Of a stretch of DNA of 64,000 nt, positions 61,060-64,000 are shown in pieces. This stretch comes from Bordetella parapertussis (GTDB taxonomy: Bacteria; Acidobacteriota; Terriglobia; Bryobacterales; Bryobacteraceae). Numbering within the stretch: the stretch's first letter is position 1; every line of letters begins with the position of its first letter. Location of the stretch: contig CALQCC020000007.1 in assembly GCA_943328975.2 (NCBI GenBank), forward strand, positions 1 through 64,000, read 5' to 3'. The translations under genes were made by a program, and so were the position numbers. The notes beneath the pieces are model-generated. The model was not told the origin of the DNA, did not search any database, and worked only from the letters and a program-made list of their open reading frames with translations.

Positions 61060-61584
61060 TTAGATGAGTCCGAGCGCGAGGATCTGCTTCATGGCGTCGG
61101 CGCAATCGTCGTTGTGAACTTCAATGCGATAGTCGGCGCGCTCATAGAGAGGGCGACGAGCATCGTAGAGGGCTTTGAATTTTTCAGGATCGCGGGCCAG
61201 AGGACGATTCGTAAACCCGGCGACGCGGCGCTGCACCATCTCAAACGGGCAATCGAGCCAGATGGAAACGCCCTTATCGACGAGCAGCGCGGCATTGTTG
61301 TCTTGAAACGCTCCGCCACCCAGAGCAACGATGTGGGGCTGTCCGCATTCGATCTTGCGCACGACATTGCGCAGCGCGGCTGATTCGATCAGACGGAACG
61401 CAGCTTCGCCGCGGGATTCGAAGATCTCCGCAATGGTGGTGCTCTCGGCCTTTTCGATCTCTGCATCAAGGTCGACGAAGCGCCACCCCAATTCGTCGGC
61501 GAGTGCATGGCCTACTGTGGATTTTCCGCAACCCATGAATCCCACTAAATAAATGCCGGGGGTGCGCTTTAGTTTCAGAATCAT
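61060..61584 (-). CDS. aroK: Shikimate kinase
   Basis: A 174-residue enzyme of the chorismate pathway, phosphorylating shikimate. Walker A is GFMGCGKST (15-23); the shikimate site has FVDLDAEIEKAE (first Asp), FESRGEAAFRLIES (Arg) and HIVALGGGAF; the lid is in NRPLARDPEK. Start ATG 61584 gives the normal N-terminus; the longer open frame upstream runs into the divergent gene and lacks family similarity. A -10-like TATTAT on the minus strand (61604-61599) leaves only 14 bases before the ATG. It is followed by glycerate kinase after four bases. Confidence 0.95.
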   Translation of the reverse strand: MILKLKRTPGIYLVGFMGCGKSTVGHALADELGWRFVDLDAEIEKAESTTIAEIFESRGEAAFRLIESAALRNVVRKIECGQPHIVALGGGAFQDNNAALLVDKGVSIWLDCPFEMVQRRVAGFTNRPLARDPEKFKALYDARRPLYERADYRIEVHNDDCADAMKQILALGLI

Positions 61585-61596
61585 GCCGTGAAGAAG

Positions 61597-61607
61597 CCAT
61601 AATAGTA
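61597..61607. promoter_or_regulatory. Superimposed divergent -10 elements
   Basis: CCATAATAGTA serves both directions: CATAAT (61598-61603) six bases before ATG 61610 on the plus strand, and TATTAT (61604-61599) 14 bases before ATG 61584 on the minus strand. The start codons are only 25 bases apart, so both genes must start with little or no leader and cannot be initiated at the same time. Confidence 0.55.
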
Positions 61608-61609
61608 AC

Positions 61610-62251
61610 ATGCAGCCAGGGCTGTTGCCTCTGTTCCCACTTGAAGTTGTACTGATGCCGGGCGGGCACCTGCCCCTGCACATCTTTGAAGAACGCTACA
61701 AGGAAATGATCGGGGAGGCGCTCCGCGACAAGACCGAGTTCGGCGTGGTGCTGGTTAGCGGCAAGGGTCTGGAAGAGATCGGCTGCACGGCGACCATTGA
61801 AGGCGTGCTGCAGGAATACCCGGACGGACGGCTGGATATCGTCACCTTGGGGCGCCGGCGCTTCGAGATCTTACTGGTGAACGAGGAGCGCGAATTCCTG
61901 CGGGGGGCCGTCGAGTTCTTCGACGATGAGCCTGACAGTGCGCCCGCTCCCGAAGACGCTCGCCAGATTGCGATCGATGGGTACAATGCGCTGCAGGCCA
62001 TGTGGAAGAATCAGCCACTGGAAGAGGCAGGTCTCTTGGATCCGCGTGTGAGCTTCCGCCTGGTGCGTGCGATCAAGGACCTGGCGTTTCGTCAGGCGAT
62101 CCTGACCAGCCGCAGCGAGGAGGAGCGCATTCTCAAACTGGCGGCGCACTTGCCTGAACTGGCGACGCGGGTGCAGCGCGAACAGGCGATCAAGGAAGTG
62201 GCTCCCCGCAACGGCCACCATCACAATGGAAATGGCACAGGCCTAAAATGA
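61610..62251 (+). CDS. Lon-substrate-binding-domain (LON-N) protein
   Basis: A 213-residue stand-alone LON N-terminal (PUA-like) protein: LLPLFPLEVVLMPGGHLPLH with IFEERYKEMI is the signature, followed by TEFGVVLVSG, IGCTATIEGVLQEYPDGRLD and TLGRRRFEILLVNEE. A C-terminal helical part follows (RSEEERILKLAAHLPELATR) and a His/Asn/Gly tail (NGHHHNGNGTG). There is no ATPase or protease domain. A role as a substrate adaptor is inference. Its stop overlaps the next start as ATGA. It appears to be leaderless. Confidence 0.9.
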   Translation: MQPGLLPLFPLEVVLMPGGHLPLHIFEERYKEMIGEALRDKTEFGVVLVSGKGLEEIGCTATIEGVLQEYPDGRLDIVTLGRRRFEILLVNEEREFLRGAVEFFDDEPDSAPAPEDARQIAIDGYNALQAMWKNQPLEEAGLLDPRVSFRLVRAIKDLAFRQAILTSRSEEERILKLAAHLPELATRVQREQAIKEVAPRNGHHHNGNGTGLK

Positions 62252-62931
62252 GTACGCTCATCTTCGACGCCGACGATACTCTCTGGGAAAACAACATCTA
62301 CTTCGAGCAGGCCTTCGACCGGTTCGTTGATTTCCTGGACCATTCCCACCTGACCCACGCGCAGATTCGCGAGGCGTTGAATGAAATCGAACTGGTGAAC
62401 GCCAAGATCCACGGCTATGGGTCAATCAACTTCGGGCGCAACCTGCAGCAGGCGTATCATCACCTGGCGCAGCGCGCGATTGCTCCGGACGATTTGAATC
62501 GCATCATGACGTTTGCCGAGGCGATCTTGGAACAGCCGCTGGAGTTGATTGAGGGCGTGGAGGCGACGCTGGCAGCCCTGAGCGCTCGCCACGATCTGGC
62601 GTTGTTCACCAAAGGGCATCCGGACGAACAGCGGATGAAGGTGGACCGATCCGGGTTGGGCGGCTACTTCGGACACACCGGCATCGTCAAAGAGAAAGAC
62701 GCGGCAGCCTACGAAAAACTGGCGGCCGAGCAAGGCTTCGACAAAGCGACGTCGTGGATGATCGGCAATTCTCCGAAGTCGGACATCAATCCGGCGCTGG
62801 AGGTTGGGCTGGGAGCGGTCCTAGTGCCCCACGAACGGACCTGGGTGCTGGAACGCTGCGAAATCAAAGAGCACCCGTCCGCACGCTTCGTGGTTGTTGA
62901 ACGCTTCAGCGATCTGCAGCGGACTTTCTAA
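62248..62931 (+). CDS. HAD-superfamily hydrolase
   Basis: A 227-residue HAD protein. Motif I is complete here: LIFDADDTLWENNIYFE (D7 and D9). Motif II is LALFTKGHPDEQ (Thr), motif III has K in GIVKEKDAAAYEKL, and motif IV is WMIGNSPKSDINPALEVGLG (a GNSxxSD variant of GDxxxD). The cap domain is helical. It resembles YjjG/5'-nucleotidase-like and phosphoglycolate-phosphatase-like members; the substrate is open. Coupled to the LON-N gene by ATGA. Confidence 0.88.
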   Translation: MSTLIFDADDTLWENNIYFEQAFDRFVDFLDHSHLTHAQIREALNEIELVNAKIHGYGSINFGRNLQQAYHHLAQRAIAPDDLNRIMTFAEAILEQPLELIEGVEATLAALSARHDLALFTKGHPDEQRMKVDRSGLGGYFGHTGIVKEKDAAAYEKLAAEQGFDKATSWMIGNSPKSDINPALEVGLGAVLVPHERTWVLERCEIKEHPSARFVVVERFSDLQRTF

Positions 62932-62947
62932 TGCTGCGCAGCGTTGG

Positions 62948-63397
62948 CTAACGCTGCTCGGCGTTCGTCGACGTCGCTGGGCCCATGCCGACAATCTGGA
63001 TGATCACTTCTTCGTCCTTCGCGCCATCGTAGTGGATCTGTTTGGCGAAGTGCGTCACGAACGATCCCGCGGGCACGGGCTTGGTGCTGGCCGGATCGTA
63101 CTTCGGCCCAGTTCCGAGCCACCAAGTTCCGCTGATCACTGTGATGTAACGGTCTGTGGGATGGAAGTGCGGGTGGCTCATCTTGCCCTTTTCCCATTTA
63201 CCGAGAATCACGTAGAGACCGGGCTTGGACGGATCGCCCAAGAGGATCGCCTGCTTGATACCGCTTTCCGTGTCGGTCCACTTGAGTTGAGCGGGCAGCT
63301 TGTAGGAAAGAACTTTGGGATCGGGCTCCGCGGCATTCATCAGGCCCAAGCTCAAGAAAATAGCGACAGCGAGAACGAACCGGCGAGCGTTTTTCAT
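62948..63397 (-). CDS. Secreted cupin-domain protein
   Basis: A 149-residue exported protein (signal RFVLAVAIFLSLGLMNAAEP). The cupin core is LYVILGKWEKGKMSHPHFHP with TDRYITVISGTWWLGTG (His pair and Glu-like position replaced by Asp/Arg), and the second motif is VPAGSFVTHFAKQIHYDGAK. Many such proteins bind a metal and belong to DUF4437 or ChrR-like groups. No partner is known. It precedes a truncated haemoglobin gene upstream on the same strand with a gap of four bases, so both are probably in one transcript. Confidence 0.85.
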   Translation of the reverse strand: MKNARRFVLAVAIFLSLGLMNAAEPDPKVLSYKLPAQLKWTDTESGIKQAILLGDPSKPGLYVILGKWEKGKMSHPHFHPTDRYITVISGTWWLGTGPKYDPASTKPVPAGSFVTHFAKQIHYDGAKDEEVIIQIVGMGPATSTNAEQR

Positions 63398-63401
63398 GCG
63401 A

Positions 63402-63779
63402 CTATTCTCCTCTATTGATCATGAAGGTGGCCATGGCTTCGAAAAACTGCAGCAGCACGGCGGCGGCATCCGGAGGTAACTGCGCCTCATGCGCCGCGTT
63501 GGTCATGAGATTGACCCAGCGGTCGCGGGCGGCCTGGTTGACTGCGAACGGCATGTGACGCATACGCAAGCGCGGGTGGCCGCGCTGTTCGATGTAGCGC
63601 GGAGGCCCACCAAAGCGACCGACCAGGAAATCGCGCAGCCGTTGCTCGGAGCCTTCCATGTCGTCGGCGGGATACATGGGCCCCAGTATGTCGTCATGCA
63701 CCACCTTGCGGTAAAACGCGGCGGTCAGTCTTGCAAATCCCTCTTCTCCAATCGCGTCGTATACTGCGGCTTCGTCCAT
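63402..63779 (-). CDS. Truncated haemoglobin (group II-like)
   Basis: A 125-residue globin of the 2-over-2 type: YDAIGEEGFARLTAAFYRKV, then DDILGPMYPADDMEGSEQRL and RDFLVGRFGGPPRYIEQRGH with PRLRMRHMPFAVNQAARDRW. The proximal-His segment is RMRHMPF, and W in DRWVNLM is the group II G8 Trp. It would bind O2 or NO. ATG 63779 gives the family N-terminus (MDEAAVYDAIG); the open frame upstream is not globin. A GATAAA element lies only four bases before the ATG. Confidence 0.92.
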   Translation of the reverse strand: MDEAAVYDAIGEEGFARLTAAFYRKVVHDDILGPMYPADDMEGSEQRLRDFLVGRFGGPPRYIEQRGHPRLRMRHMPFAVNQAARDRWVNLMTNAAHEAQLPPDAAAVLLQFFEAMATFMINRGE

Positions 63780-63826
63780 GTTGTTTATCGTGTACGATAA
63801 CGGGTGAATCTGGCAAGCGGGCACGA

Positions 63827-64000
63827 ATGAAATTACTGGCGCTAGTGCTGTTGGTGTGGGGTGGACTTTCTTCATTCGCATTCGCGCAGAAGATGGTGAG
63901 CGCTCGCGCGGGCATGGTGTATTACGCCGAAGGCGCACTGACGGTGGATGGCAAAAACGTGCGCGCCACTGGCCGGGACCGTCGACCGCAGCTCGAAGAC
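63827..64000 (+). CDS. Secreted protein, N-terminal part (cut by window end)
   Basis: An open frame of 58 codons from ATG 63827 runs off the window. It starts with a good signal peptide (LLALVLLVWGGLSSFAFAQ) followed by KMVSARAGMVYYAEGALTVD and GKNVRAT. The AGMVYYAEG/VDG pattern resembles the N-terminus of FecR-like domain proteins (an RxGxVxxxxGxVxxxG beta arch), which is a guess from 35 residues. It is divergent from the haemoglobin gene, with 47 bases between start codons. Confidence 0.6.
   Translation, partial: MKLLALVLLVWGGLSSFAFAQKMVSARAGMVYYAEGALTVDGKNVRATGRDRRPQLED

Overview
The window looks like a chromosomal segment of an acidobacterium of the Solibacter/Bryobacter type. This rests on protein content: an NHL-repeat protein ending in the Solibacter-type C-terminal domain (TIGR03437 style), a DUF3500 protein, a DUF6152 protein, three members of a secreted family with GKPDLSGVW-like and WFGYSVGxWxGDTLVI-like blocks, and a PadR regulator followed by a membrane protein. 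lpxD implies lipid A and so a Gram-negative envelope; flgM/flgN/flgK/flgL imply motility. By eye the DNA is GC-rich, with one clearly AT-richer island near 19.2-20.9 kb. No rRNA, tRNA, CRISPR array or transposase was seen.

Layout. 0-5.5 kb: secreted and membrane proteins, then thiC. 5.5-8.9 kb: lpxD with a translationally coupled LOG-like gene, a PadR regulator with a repeat operator and its Wzz-like membrane partner, and a DCC-family protein. 8.9-15.5 kb: a large GH63-type glucosidase, an ornithine-cyclodeaminase-family enzyme, a secreted paralogue-family member, a Rieske oxygenase and a lipocalin-like protein. 15.5-25.7 kb is the accessory part: a kinase remnant, two full-length G8-domain beta-helix proteins and a 3' fragment of a third, an Mrr-type nuclease island flanked by a 29-bp direct repeat, and a secreted protein made of two copies of an unrecognised domain. 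25.7-31.6 kb: a second paralogue-family member, a gallate-type meta-cleavage pair (LigK-like aldolase plus fused LigAB-like dioxygenase), a PQQ sugar dehydrogenase and an ArnT-like glycosyltransferase.

31.7-34.5 kb holds the most unusual group, three genes joined by ATGA overlaps: a thymidylate-synthase-superfamily protein with an MtrA-like N-terminal domain, a HAD protein lacking the usual second aspartate of motif I, and a small protein with a ParB-like DGxHR motif. 34.5-46.3 kb: a SpoIIE-type phosphatase, the NHL protein, mutL, a third paralogue-family member, a glycogen-debranching enzyme and the rpoN-hpf-rapZ operon. 46.3-52.3 kb: flgM-flgN-flgK-flgL and rpoD. Between them sits a WG-repeat gene flanked by rpoD and a second, truncated rpoD 3' end that differs only at synonymous positions. 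52.3-64 kb: two paralogous membrane proteins, nrdR, an ECF sigma/anti-sigma/envelope-stress operon, glycerate kinase, aroK, a Lon-N-domain protein, HAD, cupin and truncated haemoglobin genes.

Two themes recur. Many genes have a -10-like hexamer only 6-9 bases before the start codon, which suggests leaderless mRNAs. Convergent neighbours often abut or overlap at their stop codons.
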